From the NCBI RefSeq assembly GCF_963678635.1, contig NC_087063.1:52029220-52093219 (forward strand): DNA of 64,000 nt, written 5' to 3'. Each line of letters starts with the position of its first letter. The stretch's first letter is position 1. The notes under the pieces were generated by a model. It did no database searches, was not told the DNA's origin, and saw only the letters and a list, made by a program, of their open reading frames with translations. This document shows positions 48,888 to 60,461 of the stretch, in pieces. The position numbers and the translations under genes were made by a program. The stretch is from Symsagittifera roscoffensis (taxonomy: Eukaryota; Xenacoelomorpha; Acoela; Convolutidae).

Positions 48888-49054
48888 ACTGAAACAATGA
48901 TACAATCGATTTACTTTAAGTTTTTAACAATTTTTTTCCATTTTCCACATAAATACCTCCCTTCCCCCACTTCCTCACTACGTACTCTTATGATTTGTTT
49001 TTGTTGCCCTTTTCTAAAATGGTAATTGGAAACTAAAAGAAAAAAGAAACTTAC
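48888..49054 (-). other. Probable 167-bp intron in polB
   Basis: The donor is CCA|GTAAGT (exon end 49055) and the acceptor GTTTCAG|TC (exon start 48887), with matching phase. The exon before ends in GLNPKLYLLIS, and the exon after continues with KRSANGVSNY, which is the expected next block of PolB. The intervening sequence is AT-rich with stops in all frames. Confidence 0.6.
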
Positions 49055-51601
49055 TGGAAGAAATAAGGAGGTACAGTTTGGGATTTAGTCCGACGTACTC
49101 CTGTTTGATCTCCCCAGCAAACTCGTCCTTGAATTTGAGGGTAACCCGCAGATTCTGGTTGGTATAGAGGGGGTGGGTGGCTTAAAGATTTGAAAAGTTA
49201 AAAATGTTTTCGCAGTTCAAAGTTTTCTCAATTTCATTAGGAAGATCTTTGCTGCAGATTTCATACAGGAGCGAATCAGTGTCCGAATATAAAAAACTCG
49301 AGTTGCGTCGTAATTGTTCTTGATTTGTTAGAATGGAACTGGAGCATGTAAAATTTTGCCAAATCTAGTATCGTTGCACCAACAATTGTGGGCTTATCCC
49401 ATTTAATGTTCACAGGTTTTGAGGTTACAGATACCAAGTGTTGGTCAATAATGTTTACACTGCTAACTTTTTTTTCCTTGATAAATTTTGCGGTTCTTTG
49501 GCATTGCGAACAAGATCTACAATAAGTTGATTCCTTTTTGATTCGCAGAATTTTCCAAACGCACTATTTATAATTTGCTTGAAAAAATTTTGATCAAACT
49601 TGGTTGTAGGTTTTTTTTGGAGCTCAGTGTTCAATTGAACATATGTTGCAATAATATTTTCTTGTCTAAACTGCAGTATTCGATTTACTTTTCCAATTTT
49701 CAAACCAAGTTTGACGTAGAGCTGAAGTGTTAGGTAGTGCACAGTATAGTTTTTCTTTGGAAAGAAGTTTTGTATGAGCTTTGGCGTACTGCCCACTTTA
49801 TCCGAAAGGTTCATTTTTTCAACATGTCCAATTGAAGCTCACTGAGCCAAATTTTGGACACAATTTTTTTTGTTGGGGCGAGTGGGTAATCAGAATGTGC
49901 ATCGTGTAAATGATCGGGGTATAAAAGATCAACGTCCAAAATTTATCCAATTTCGGATTCTCTGCTCGTGTTGAGATTTTCGGCTATAGTTACTTGGTCA
50001 TTAAACTCAAATGAGTTAGGTGCAAGAGGAAATTTCTCCATAATCCCGCCATATAAATTGTTCGCGTCTATCATGATGAGGAAAGTGTTAGGCTGTTTAG
50101 GGTCGCAGTTTTTCACAAACTTATTGTTTGCAGAAACAAGTCGTTTTTCGAACACACTGGCAATGCCCCCCCCCCCCCCCCCCCTGATCAGGTTTTCTGC
50201 CATATCCAAGTGCTCCCTTTCAGTGAGTAAATGGAAGTCAGCCTTGCATGTTCGCAAAAATGCAACCCCAGAGAGATTCCTAACCGTGAAATTTTGAGCA
50301 TAATCTAGCCTATATGCTTCATAACACACTCGTCTAAACTCTTCAAAAACGCATGGAAGAATCAAGGTATCAGTCGTTAGATACAAATCGCTGTATTCGC
50401 CCAAAGTCTGACAACCGAAACGAGTGTACACTAACCATGCATGTTAGTATTCTTTTTCACTGACACTAACAGCACCTCGTGGCAGCATGTTGGTCCACTT
50501 GTCCCGTGCGGGTAGTCAATCTTCTGTGTATCTTGCATGGCTGTCACCATACGAGTGAGGGAAACCTTTTTGTCGAATCAATGCTTTATCTTCTTCCGGT
50601 CGGCTCGCAAAGTGGTTATTGAGACAAATGAACTTTTCCACGGGTGGGATCCCAGCCAGCTCATCTAGTGAGCTGTTCATAAATTTACAACTGTCCACAA
50701 AACGGATTTCTTCGTACACATTACGGACGTTTCCTTCCTTTTTCGTTAAAGTACGATCTAATCCACACTTTCATTGTAAGTGAAAAAAATTTTTCGTTAT
50801 CGAGTGGAATGACCTAGAGGCGTTTCTGGTATTAGTATCTTGCAGACTCTTCAGTAAATGGTGCGAATAAAAATTCTGGAGATTGTGAGCAAAGACAGGG
50901 GTGAATTGTATAGTACGTCTCAGGAAGTTGTATCTGTTGTGAACCCATCCGAGGAGTGATCCATCAAAATGATTATGGTCCATTACTTTCGCGTAGGTTT
51001 CCGAGAATTCTTCTTCGCAAATCCAGCGGTTGTCACTGTCTTCAATGTCAATAGTGGTGCTTTCGAGGCAGTTCATGTGTCGTCGCTTTTTATTATGAAA
51101 ATCACGCGCCATTACTTCCAGCATTCGAACGAATTTAGTCATCGCGTTCGCTCCTCGATGAAGTGAGCAAAAAACGCCGGTTTTGGGTTTCCAGCTTCCA
51201 CAACTACACGGCAAAAATTGCGGGGTTTGTGTTTTTCAATTACGGTTGTGCTCGAGCAGGTAGGCTCCAGCACAGACTCCAAATCAAAGTAAACTGCGAA
51301 TGGACTATAGCTTCCGACACCAATGTTTTTGAAGTGTACACTGCTATTGTCAACATTTGGCATGCTAAGGATTGCTGGTTCGTTCCCTATGCAGATTAAC
51401 TGGTGGCGCTCAAGTCGCTCCTCAGATGAACACCGGTGGAAAAGTTTCGGCACAGCATGTTTCTCGATCTGAGTTTTCTTTTTTTTGCAGTTTGCTCACT
51501 AACTTGTTCAAGTATTTTATCACGACGTAGCAGTGCGTGCGCATATCGTTTAGAAGCATATTAGACTGATATTTTGACACTCTCAAGTCTTTTCATTGTA
51601 C

Positions 51602-51754
51602 CTAGAGAAAAATGTTGATTGATAATTTCATACTATTTTTATAATGTCATAATAATAATAATTCTTCAACGAATGTGCAGCCAACCATTTGTTCTGCTTT
51701 TTAGATACAGGTTCACACCAATTAAAAAAAAGTACTGATTAAAACTGCATCTAA
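51602..51754 (-). other. Probable 153-bp intron in polB
   Basis: The donor is TTCAG|GTTAGA after VQVHVF, and the acceptor TTTCTCTAG at 51602-51603. Coding resumes within the next 50 bases with HCYVVIKYLNKLV, the family block that normally follows. Surrounding frame damage makes the exact junction uncertain. Confidence 0.45.
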
Positions 51755-52703
51755 CCTGAAGACATGCACTTGCACTTCATTCAGAATTTCGAAGCGTCCC
51801 ATAGCCGGTAGTCCCATTGGGTAGACAAAATCACCAGTTGGCTCGTGCGCTCTTGAGTTTCTGCGATAATCAAAGAAGCTCGCTTTCTCCTCCTCTTTAC
51901 TCTGCATCATACGAAGAGTAAGCATGATATTGTTCTGCCGATGATACTTAGCAACGAAGCAGTACTCAAAGCATCTATCGTCTTCATAATTGCGAATAAT
52001 CAACAAGAAGCGTTTGTGTTTCAGAAGATCGGCTGGTAGTGTCAAGTACGATGAACCCCTGATCGGTGCAGACTTCACCTTTCTTAGGACAATCTTATCA
52101 ATCCTGCGGATTCTCCAGCCGCTACCATGAGAAGATACCATGATGAACAGTAGACAATATTTGGTCTACGCAATCAAAGAATTGGTCCTGGGTCCATCCT
52201 TGAACGTCTACAGCAACCATTTTGCATTTGGGGAAGATGGTTATTACTTCTTCTGTGTCATCTGTATTTTCATTTTCAAGAGTTACTTCTGCAGAAAATT
52301 GAGCTTTCTGAGACTCATACATAGTATTTTGATGTATCAGTTCTTCGATATTGTCTCTCTTAGTCACGAATAGCGCTAGTAAGTCCACTTCGGTTTCCAT
52401 GGGCACTATATCGTATGTGCTGACTGCTCCATCAAAATCTGTCTCAGGCTGTATAGAAGTGAGGATTTCTCGACGCACATTCCATGCTGGCAGGTCGTGT
52501 TCGTTTCGCATATGCGCATTATGCGCGCGATCATTTTGGAACACATTCATGTCGTAGAGACAAACTTTTCTTTCTTCCGATTCATCGATTGTTCTGTGAC
52601 GCTCCACCACATGTTCCCAAATGACACGAAGTGACTTATCCTCCAGTTCACAGTGACCACAGATGTAGTCGGTTTTGACAGGATCAATCTTGTGAACAGC
52701 CAT

Positions 52704-54483
52704 TAGATGTTTTTTGAGGCTTCGCCGGTAGCTCAGTTTTTTGGCAGAGATTACAGGGTATGAATTTTGTAGACATTGCGAGGTTTTTGCTGAGAATTTT
52801 GATATTTCTGAAAGCTAGGTTCAAATAAAGCAGATACTGTTTTACAAGTCAAAAGAGTGTAAGTGATTTCCCATTTGTTTTCCACTGCGATGAAAGCTGT
52901 TTAGATTTTCAAACTTTTTCTATCCTTTGCTTAATTGCCAAACTAGGAGTGGTTTCCTAAGTTAGAGCTTAGAATAATAAATTCGGGAAGGTGCACCCAA
53001 ATTGCACACAATTACATCAAAGAAAACAACTTCAGCTCATTTTTGAAAAAACCTATGAATAGTCTCATAAATCAAGCAATTTTTCTGAGTTAACCAAGAA
53101 GTTCCTAAACAAGTTTTGTAGCTTCAAACAATTCATCGGCACTCAATTCAAAAAGACCTCACCCGAGTAGACTTAAGCCCGGTAGAATGAAACAAAAGCC
53201 TTAAATCGATTGTAGTTAATCATCAGTTGAGCTGTAAAAATAGCTCAGACTAGGAATGGAAGGGAGCGATTCCCAGGTGATCAATGAAAGGCGCTACTGT
53301 AAATGATAGGTGGTTTTGTCAAAGAATTAAAAAAAAATGATCAAATCTGAAATCAAAACTTTTGATTAAATTGGAAATTATTGTGTGTTATGTGGTTATA
53401 ATTGATAAATTTGATAGTTTTGATTAATCGCTCAAGCTAATTAAAAAAACCGAATTGATGAACGTCATAGAAGTGATAAAGCTTCATATCAAACTTTTTT
53501 CAAAAATTGAATTCTGGGAATTTTTCATGTCTAACTTCTGAAAATTTGAAAAACCAAACAGGTCAAGTTGAATTTTTTAAGTTTTTTTGTTTTTGTTAAA
53601 TTCATTCAGCGATTATGTTCACTGATTCAGGTATCTGTTGGGTCCTTTGCAGTGTTTCGGCTTTTATTTTTAGATGGTTTCCACTGCAGAGTGTTGAGGA
53701 CCATTGGCTCAGTGGATTTGCAGTCCTTTCAAAAACCATCAAATTTCTTTTGAAACGTGGCCGCCTAGACTCGAAAATGGTGGCTACGAGTCTAAAAAAA
53801 TTGGTTTCATTCTATTCTGAGCAGGCCTTCATAGTGAACGAAACTTAGCCAACGATGATTTTCAACGAATTTCGATTATCACAAAAAATAAATTTCAAAA
53901 AGCTATGTATCAAGGCACTGCGTTTCATCAGCCGCAATACCATTATAGCAACAGTATGAGACAAAGTTGCAGTTCAAGAAATCATTTTTTGACAGTTTTT
54001 GACCAAAAAAAAAAAAAATTTTGGATATTTTTTTCTGGTTTCGGTTTTGAACAAAAATAACCTGTTAAGTATTGCATATACAGGCAAACGTTCATTAGCT
54101 ACGTTGGTAACTTACTACTGGTCGAAACCAGAGGATAATTTTTGACACCAAAAACTGTTTTTAAGCAAAATTTTGAGACTCCTAATTTTTTTTTTTGAAA
54201 AATCAGTAAAAATTCTAAATTCATTTTTTTTGTTTAGTTTTATTCTTTCAAAGATTTCTGAAAAAATTACCAAGCAAATTTTAAATTAGAAAAAAATCAG
54301 AAACAAAACATAAACAAAGATTTAGCCTCAATGATTTTAAAAAACTTATCAAACTAAATAATAAACCTCCAAACTGGTGCACTCCCGGTGGAAACAAAGT
54401 TTTTTTGAGTTTTCAGAGATCTCTAAATTGCAGTTTGCGTTTGTTCGGCGCATAGCGAGCATTGATAGGTGGCGTCTCAGTTA
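52704..54483. other. Polinton spacer, little structure
   Basis: Mostly AT-rich. A + strand frame at about 53630-53848 contains coding-like sequence (VEDHWLSGFAVLSKTIKFLL) opposite in direction to all Polinton genes. I cannot identify it and rate it weak. I see nothing else. Confidence 0.35.
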
Positions 54484-55081
54484 CTAAGGAATGTGCAGTG
54501 GGACTTTGACTGCTGGAAGAAGAAGCAGAAGACGTGTGCTGCTGCTGTTGTTGAGTGATTGAAACCCCGGTTTCATTGGGGTTTTGGGCGTCTGCTGTTC
54601 CTCATCTTTCTTTTCTGTTGATTCTGGTGATTCAATCGACTCAATATTCCAGTAGGATTCTCGCTCTGCTAAATCTCTAATAGGTCCTTCTTGATTGATT
54701 TTTGTAGAAGGGGATCGATTGGCAATCGTAGTCAAACAGTATTTTTCTCGGTGAACGATCAATGCAAGTAGGGTCTTGAATATCTGTGCGCTCCAGCGCA
54801 GGATATGATTCAGTCACACAACAACTCTCGTAGACCTGTTTTCTGCTTTGTATGAGAATATCAATTTTATCTAGCAAATAATTGGGTAACATCATGTGGT
54901 TTTCAGTGACCCTTTCATCGAATTCTCTGCTTCCTGGATCAAGATCGTTCAAAGGACTTGCTTTTCGATGACGCATTTTCCGTTCCTGTTGAACCCCTAC
55001 GATAGAATCTCTGGTATAAGTTTGGTATAATAAAGTTCTTTCAAGACAATGCATTGAATTGATTTGCAGTGGATTTACCAT
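54484..55081 (-). pseudogene. Polinton-associated ORF of unknown function, frameshifted
   Basis: The ATG is at 55081. The first frame runs to 54677 and includes LNDLDPGSREFDERVTENHM and DPTCIDRSPRKILFDYD. A second frame (to 54484) then takes over, rich in S, E, P and K. The two overlap at 54677-54762, consistent with one frameshift near 54700-54730. It lies between the protease and polB, where many Polintons have a poorly characterised ORF. Function unknown. Confidence 0.6.
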
Positions 55082-55380
55082 CGTTCAAATTTTTGTATTG
55101 TTTGATTTTGAGAGGTTGAATAAAAATAGGGAGTAGATTTAGTTTGACCTACTATTTTTAGTTTTTTTTTTGCTGGTGGTCTAAGATTTAGCCAATTACC
55201 ATAAATCTGGGATTGATTCAAATACTTTGTTTGTTAAATTTATAATGGAGAAACGTTTCAATTTCTGAGACATATTTGTGAAACCTGAGATAGTTCCAGA
55301 GATATTTGTTCTAGCAACCATAAAACATGTTTTAAAATATCAACTATAAATCATTACAGAAATGCATCAGTATCACAAAG

Positions 55381-55851
55381 TTATAACATCATATGCTTAG
55401 CAAAACGCATCATGTCATGGTCGTTAACTTTAAAACCTATAGGAAATTTTGATGAAATTATAACATGAGCAACAAAAACAAAATAAAGTCCGCACAAGAC
55501 CGAGTTAGCTGATTGAATTGGCTTATTCATCAGTTATTATTTTCCCTCATGGAAAGAACGTCTCATATTTTTGTATACATGAGGATAGTTGTGTAGGCTT
55601 CGTCCAAGAGCATCTGCAAAAAACATTTGACCACCAGCTTGAGCAAACAGTAACCAATGAGTTCCTGGCTGATCTGAGTTTGATGCATTCACTATGATGA
55701 AAGTATTGTCGCGTTTAAATATTGTATTAACTGCTAAGTTCTCGGGAAAAATGCCGCAAAATCGATGTTTAAAATGCTTGCATGCCGCAAAATTGATGTT
55801 TAAAATGCTTGCATTGATGTTATTAAGCTCATTAATCTGCAAATTATCCAT
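55381..55851 (-). pseudogene. Adenovirus-type cysteine protease (Polinton PRO), two tandem stops
   Basis: The ATG is at 55851. The frame contains the catalytic-His region DQPGTHWLLFA and the acidic residue in FFADALGRSL. It then has two consecutive TAA codons (55537-55539 and 55534-55536) and continues in the same frame through NSVLCGLYFVFVAHV, where the cysteine in LCGLY is the expected nucleophile, to a TAA at 55381-55383. The total is about 155 codons, slightly short for this family. In Polintons this Ulp1/adenain-like protease is thought to process capsid proteins. Apart from the double stop the reading frame is intact. Confidence 0.8.
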
Positions 55852-55863
55852 TTTTTTTCCGTT

Positions 55864-57117
55864 TCAATTCATTGGAGTGATTTTTAGCTTTTTTCTATCG
55901 AAACGCTCATACACTGTTGATGCACGCTCTCCCTTTAAAAATAAGTCTGCTTTTTCACCCAGCGGTGCATCAAACTTCAGTTCTACTGAAATAGTGCAAT
56001 TGGTCAATTCAGGATGAAGAAAATCAAGTGAAGCCTCCTTAGTAAATTTGAGATCAAATGCCATAACATAATGATTGTGATAATTAGCTAAACTGATTCC
56101 ATGACTATTGTTAAAAACAAAGTCTAGAGCTTCCAATGTGTTATAGTGTGTTCCTGCAATGGGTAAGCCGTTTCGGTAAACAATGATGTCATTCAGCTGA
56201 AACTTTTGATAATGAAACAGGTTTGTTCGGTTAGTACCCAGTTATGCTGTATTCGAACTCAATGCCAAAATTATTCGACGAACTGGCTCTTTGGGAAAAA
56301 AGTCTTCTTGTCGTCAACTTTGCACACCAGTTGTGGCCAAGAAAGTTCTTGGTAAAAATTCAAAATACTTGTATATTGCGGGTGTTTTCAACAGAGTTTT
56401 TTCTGTCGATGATAGTACAAAATCTGTTACTGTTATTTTGCGAACATATAGGTTAGCCTCAGTCATTTAGACTTGGTAATGTTTATTAGGTTGCTCGGAC
56501 ATAATAACAAAGTCATTAGGAGATCGTCTCACAGAAAGTCTCATTGTAACACCGCTGATTAGATGTTTGTCACATGATAAGAAATCACAAGCAATTTAAC
56601 CAATTAAACGGAATTCACTTGATGCTGCGACATCTTCATCCGCCCATTAGCACCATCATTACCTGATGGATTATTTTCATGATAATAGCCTTGACAAGCA
56701 AGCCATGTTTCTTTGCATCATTACCGTGTGAAAATTTTGTCTCAATGAAACTCTTATGGGCAAATTTGGCATTAGTTGTTGAAATTTTTTCTCCATTCAG
56801 GGACATGGTGCATTCGAAAATTAAATTGAAAAGTGGAGTTTTAACCAAATATGGGGTGTCTCATTGCCCTGCCTCTGTAGCATGAGTTCGCATTACATTA
56901 CCATTGTTTTAAACAATGCGTGCTACAATCTGCAAGCGAGTTCTTTGAAGATCAATAAAGCTGTTTCTATCTCTTAAAACTTCAAATTCGAACATGGGAC
57001 CATCATGTGAATAAGATGGAACAATTTTTTGAGTGAACGCATTTTAAAATGTAACGTGTAGAGGAGGCTTTTCAAATAAATCTAATGAGCTGTGAGTTGC
57101 TTCAGTTGGTAATAAAT
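55864..57117 (-). pseudogene. Major capsid protein (double-jelly-roll, Polinton MCP)
   Basis: Coding-like sequence begins near 57117 and includes SYSHDGPMFEFEVLRDR and FIDLQRTRLQIVARIV (first jelly roll), LFNLIFECTMSLNGEKIS, RSPNDFVIMSEQ, EANLYVRKI, FHYQKFQLNDIIVYRNGLPI and HPELTNCTISVELKFDAPL near the C-terminus. It ends in a stop at 55864. In-frame stops at 57044, 56909, 56861, 56467 and 56242 and one frame change around 56640 interrupt it. Length and motif order fit the Polinton capsid annotated in other animals as F54H12.2-like proteins; that assignment is from memory of the family. Confidence 0.75.
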
Positions 57118-57235
57118 TAGAAATCCTTTCGTATCTTGGTGAAAAAATTGGAGCGACTTCTCAGTGGAGTTCGTTTCTTTGGAATGAGAATTTTTGTTTT
57201 TCTCTCTGTTGTTGTTGTTTTCTTTCGTTTTCTGC

Positions 57236-57532
57236 TCATACGCGACTTGCTGCGTCCAGCTCCAACTTTTTTTTTATTGTGTTTTTTACTGTGTTTTTCA
57301 AGACTTGTCTCGGCGTTTTCTTCCTGGTTGCTATATCTATTATTCCGGGTGCTGTTTGAACAAGTTATTCTTTTCCAATACGTTTTGCTGCTGGTACTAT
57401 AAGTTTTCAAGCTAACGGAAGTGCTACTCGTCGTCCAATACCCATAGCCAGAGCACCGAAGCCACTAACCCGCTGTCTGTAATGTCACGAGAAGTGAGGC
57501 ATGGTGGCTTGATTATGATAGTACGCATCCAT
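57236..57532 (-). pseudogene. Small basic/hydrophobic Polinton protein (pX-like)
   Basis: The ATG at 57532 opens MDAYYHNQA. After an in-frame TGA follows a glycine-rich segment GFGALAMGIGRRVALPLA, two further stops, and then a lysine-rich tail (NTVKNTIKKKLE). The gene lies between the minor and major capsid genes, where Polintons encode a small DNA-binding-like or membrane-active protein. It is broken by TGA, TGA and TAA. The overlapping K/R-rich frame at 57117-57410 is in a different register. Confidence 0.55.
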
Positions 57533-57551
57533 AACCTTAATCAGAAAACTT

Positions 57552-58419
57552 TTAAAAATTTAAACTCAAAACAACTTTTCCTCCTCCTTCAGCAAATGGT
57601 ACAAGTCTATCAGTTTCAGTTCGTAGGTTTACCGCAACGCTCTGGATGATATTCACGAGGGGTTTTTTCTAATCTAGTTTGCTAAAAACTTTGCTTTGAT
57701 TTGGTTCAATGCTGCAAGCGTAACCGTTTTTCACACGTCGATTAGTATCAATGAATCTAAGCAACGGTGCTTTGGTGTCACCCACAATCTGATAATGATT
57801 TATGTCCAAGTAATTAAACATCTTTTGGGTTCCAGCAGAGATATCAACAGGGTATTCGAAGATGAGGTTTTGTGATTTGATATGAGTGATATGGATTTGA
57901 CTGGATTCTTTGTAGCCGATATGGTAGCCCGTTCCATCTCTTATACCTTTGAAACCTAAAATATTAGGAATTTGAGGACTCTCAAAGGTAATGCCTTCCC
58001 AATAATGCATCCACACTGAAAAATGTTTGGTAATGTGGTCGATGCTATAACTGATATTATCAAGATCAACCTTCCGATTGATTTCGTTGAATATTTTCCC
58101 GATTTCGTCATAATCACCCTTTATTGTTTCTGTTTTCTCTCCATCATTTGGTTTGAATTTCTTTAGATTTTGACATTTTAAAGCTCGCTTTAACTTTGTC
58201 TTTTTTGTAGTACACTAGTTTGGTGTCCGTAACATTGTTAATATGAGTGGGAAACGTTATTTCTGTCAATGCAACTCTCCATTCACCTTGTAGATCGATA
58301 TTTTCGCTAAGGAGATTTTTAAAGCTCGCAAGCGAGTTGTTATTGAAAATGTTCATTGAGGCTGATGACACCAGTGTTATGGTAAATGAATCTTTTTTGC
58401 TTCTTATGTTGTCAGACAT
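57552..58419 (-). pseudogene. Penton-like minor capsid protein
   Basis: The ATG at 58419 opens MSDNIRSKKDSFTITLVSS, followed by LQGEWRVALTEITFPTHIN, the conserved start of this Polinton family. One +1 frameshift lies near 58150. The frame then runs through DGTGYHIGYKE, VGDTKAPLLRFIDTNRRVKN and VFSKLD, an in-frame TAG at 57669-57671, and on to AVNLRTETDRLVPFA and TAA at 57552-57554. The total is about 288 codons. It is the best preserved gene of the element. Single-jelly-roll minor capsid identity follows published Polinton comparisons and is an inference here. Confidence 0.75.
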
Positions 58420-58457
58420 TGTTTATTTGATCCTTCCTTCCTTTTACAATAATCTGA

Positions 58458-59345
58458 TTAGTTCAGGCTCCTAAACGTACCCTCTATTGGTTCCTTATCA
58501 GCGTCGATGAGGTTATAACTAGGTGGGTTTCTTGTTGGGATGTCAAAGATTTCAAAAACTTCGTCAGTGAATGATTGTTTGTATCCTTTTCGAAAAGGAA
58601 GGTCAATTTTCGTTGTTCTAAACAAATCACCAACGTAGAGCTTTGGTCGGCGTCCTAGTTTCTGCGATTGTTCCACTCTTAATGAAATGAGACGTAGAAC
58701 GTCCTTTTGGTAACTTCATTCGGGGCTATTTTGGTAACGCGGTTTCTTCTCGAGTTAATTGTGCTGACAAAATCGTGAAGCTTATCGATGTATGAGAGGT
58801 CCATTTGTCGTCCAAGTACTTATAAATCAACCCCTTTTGTGATCGAATGTTTCTCTCCGCGAACGCGGATATTTTTTTCACTCTCTGTTGTATATGCTTC
58901 GATGCCCTTTTCCTCACATAAAGTTTTGAATGACCCCTTGATCTTTGTACCTTTATCTACCCAGACTTTTTTTTGGCTGTTTTGTTTTTATCATTTGTTT
59001 GAATGCTTTCGCAGTTGAGGTGGCATACTTTGATTTCAATGGTTGTACACGTAGTAAGCGGCACATGCAATCCACTGCAACCATAAGATATTTAATGTTT
59101 TTGTTGTAATCTGCAAATTTATCAACATACGCCAGGTCAATTGACCATATTTCGTCTATGTCTTAAACTATCGCCTTAGGGTTAGGGATTTTGTATATGC
59201 TGGCTCTGTATGTAAAAAAATGTTTCACTTTACTTCGTAACTTTTTTATTCCTCTTTTAAATTCTGTACACTGCCACACAACGCTGGACCTTTACTTTTC
59301 AATAGTTTTTCTTCAGCTGGTGTAATCTTGCCATTTTTTTGTCTT
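58458..59345 (-). pseudogene. Retroviral-type (rve) integrase of Polinton, frameshifted
   Basis: The core domain is visible as DIDEIWSIDLAYVDKF (about 59100-59160), with the first acidic residue of the DDE triad in SIDLAY, and MVAVDCMCRLLRV. The second acid and glutamate region lies around KKVWVDKGTK and KTLCEEKGIE. The C-terminal end (58676-58458) has PKLYVGDLF, PFRKGYKQSFTDEVFEIFDI and PSYNLIDADKEPIEGTF, the chromo/SH3-like tail typical of this family. At least five frame changes (near 59270, 59215, 58980, 58860 and 58690) and a TAA just before DIDEIW make it non-functional. In intact elements it inserts the element with its terminal repeats. Confidence 0.85.
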
Positions 59346-59376
59346 CGTCTTCTCTGTCATTGCAGAATCTGAATCG

Positions 59377-59787
59377 TTATGGGGCGTTTCGTACGGTTCG
59401 GAGTCTTCTTCTTCTGCTGCTCCTTCTTCTAGTTTTTTTTTGCGCTGCCCGTTCTCTTTCACTGTCTGCAACATTCGGTCTCATTTTGCGTCTTTTACTG
59501 CTTTTTGAGCTGGAACTTGTTGACGACGGTTTCTCGAGAGAAAGGATGGCTGTAGATGATGAAGGGGAATTTTTGGAACCTCTGCTTCTTTGCTTCTGTT
59601 GAACTTGTTCCGTATTCGTTGACTGAACCGCGACTTTGGCATACTTGTTCATAACCAACTGTTCATCAAATTTGAGTGACCTCAAAATCAATATAAAAGC
59701 AGGGTTGTAAAGCTTTTTAGTTTGTAATTGTATCTTATACAAAAAAAATGATTCTTTATGACCGGTTGGCACTTTTTCAACGTACAT
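59377..59787 (-). CDS. Polinton ORF with basic, serine-rich tail, unknown function
   Basis: The ATG at 59787 opens a 136-codon frame. Its first half is mixed (SLKFDEQLVMNKYAKVAVQS); its second half is Q/S-rich and then strongly basic (KKTRRRSSRRRRLRTV). It follows the ORF at 59834-60346 on the same strand and precedes the integrase. The basic tail suggests nucleic-acid binding. A frame change near its end cannot be excluded. Confidence 0.45.
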   Translation of the reverse strand: MYVEKVPTGHKESFFLYKIQLQTKKLYNPAFILILRSLKFDEQLVMNKYAKVAVQSTNTEQVQQKQRSRGSKNSPSSSTAILSLEKPSSTSSSSKSSKRRKMRPNVADSERERAAQKKTRRRSSRRRRLRTVRNAP

Positions 59788-59833
59788 TTACTTATCTTTA
59801 TTTATTTTGACTCGCTCTGACTTTTTAGTATTT

Positions 59834-60346
59834 TCAAGAACTTTTTTTTGCTCGCTTAAGTTTGTGTTCGTCCATGAGCTGTAATTGTAACAGTATACGT
59901 TTAGTGGATAATGTCTCACTAAGCGCAGCATTTTTTATCATCTCGTTTCCTTCATCACCATCATCATCATCTTGCGAAGTGAGAAGGAGAGCTTGTTTTT
60001 GTGGATTGTTTTCTGCTTTGGAAACGATAGGTGGTTCAGGCGTTGGGGGTCTGACTGTCGTATCAGTAGCTGATGCTGTTGTTGATGATATTGTTGTTGT
60101 TCTTGCTGATTCATTTAGTGGTCTCAAACTGTTCAAATGTGATAGTTGCGTTTTCTTGTGTTTGATGGGGTTGTCAAGCAAAATCTGTGCTGTATGTGGT
60201 TGATCTCTGATATACGTATGCTTTGGAATTAGAACAAATTTTTCTGCTGCCATTTCTATGCTGTCAAATACTTCAAGCAAAAATAAAGTATATGTCTGAT
60301 TAGATAAAATCCTTGTTTGCTCAGTATAATAGCTAGTTTTTTTCAA
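59834..60346 (-). CDS. Polinton ORF with conserved N-terminal segment, unknown function
   Basis: A 170-codon open frame. An internal methionine starts MAAEKFVLIPKHTYIRDQ, which looks like the true start, giving about 140 residues. The middle is T/S/P-rich and disordered, followed by an acidic run (DDDDGDEGNE) and a C-terminal helix-like segment (SETLSTKRILLQLQLMDEH) ending in a basic tail. It lies between ATPase and integrase. It is one of the few ORFs of the element without visible damage. Function not known. Confidence 0.55.
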   Translation of the reverse strand: MKKTSYYTEQTRILSNQTYTLFLLEVFDSIEMAAEKFVLIPKHTYIRDQPHTAQILLDNPIKHKKTQLSHLNSLRPLNESARTTTISSTTASATDTTVRPPTPEPPIVSKAENNPQKQALLLTSQDDDDGDEGNEMIKNAALSETLSTKRILLQLQLMDEHKLKRAKKSS

Positions 60347-60461
60347 GAATCGTTTTTGGATTGATTAAACCTTTCAGCTTTTTCAAATTTATTGAAGCTT
60401 GGGATACTGACAGGCACATTACCGTTGACTTCATTGAGCAAGCCTTAACAAACAACTGATT

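Larger units (their letters stand above)
48375..52703 (-). pseudogene. Protein-primed DNA polymerase B (Polinton PolB), disrupted
   Basis: The N-terminus (52703-51722) has a C2H2-like finger (CGHC followed by HVVERH) and a GSGWRI...GSSYLTLP region typical of Polinton PolB. Then follow an exonuclease-like PFAVYFDLES (about 51290), a zinc-binding-like CSCGS...DHNHFDGSLLGW..NRYN region with HNLQNFYSHHL (51214-50771), IRFVDSCKFMNSSLDEL, the palm segment DANNLYGGIMEKFPL, FFKQIINSAFGKFCES (about 49550), and motif C YSDTDS (49272-49289). The last exon (48886-48533) contains KRSANGVSNYTKRKLTH and DNKRYIHAD. In-frame stops: TGA 50771, TGA 50516, TAA 50444, TAA 49943. Frame changes lie near 52140, 51440 and 49820. 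Two GT-AG introns are likely (51602-51754 and 48888-49054). Confidence 0.85.

Noticed and set aside
57136-57415. Leucine/phenylalanine-rich membrane-like ORFs on the + strand
   Set aside because: They are antisense to the lysine/arginine-rich Polinton small protein, which alone explains the hydrophobic codons.
40906-59345. Alternative genetic code with reassigned stop codons
   Set aside because: All three stop codons interrupt frames, frameshifts occur in the same genes, and the SET and JmjC exons use TAT/TAC for tyrosine and have no internal stops. Ordinary decay explains the data better.
59339-60203. Serine/valine/leucine-rich + strand ORFs at 59339 and 59862
   Set aside because: Antisense shadows of the Polinton ORFs at 59377-59787 and 59834-60346.
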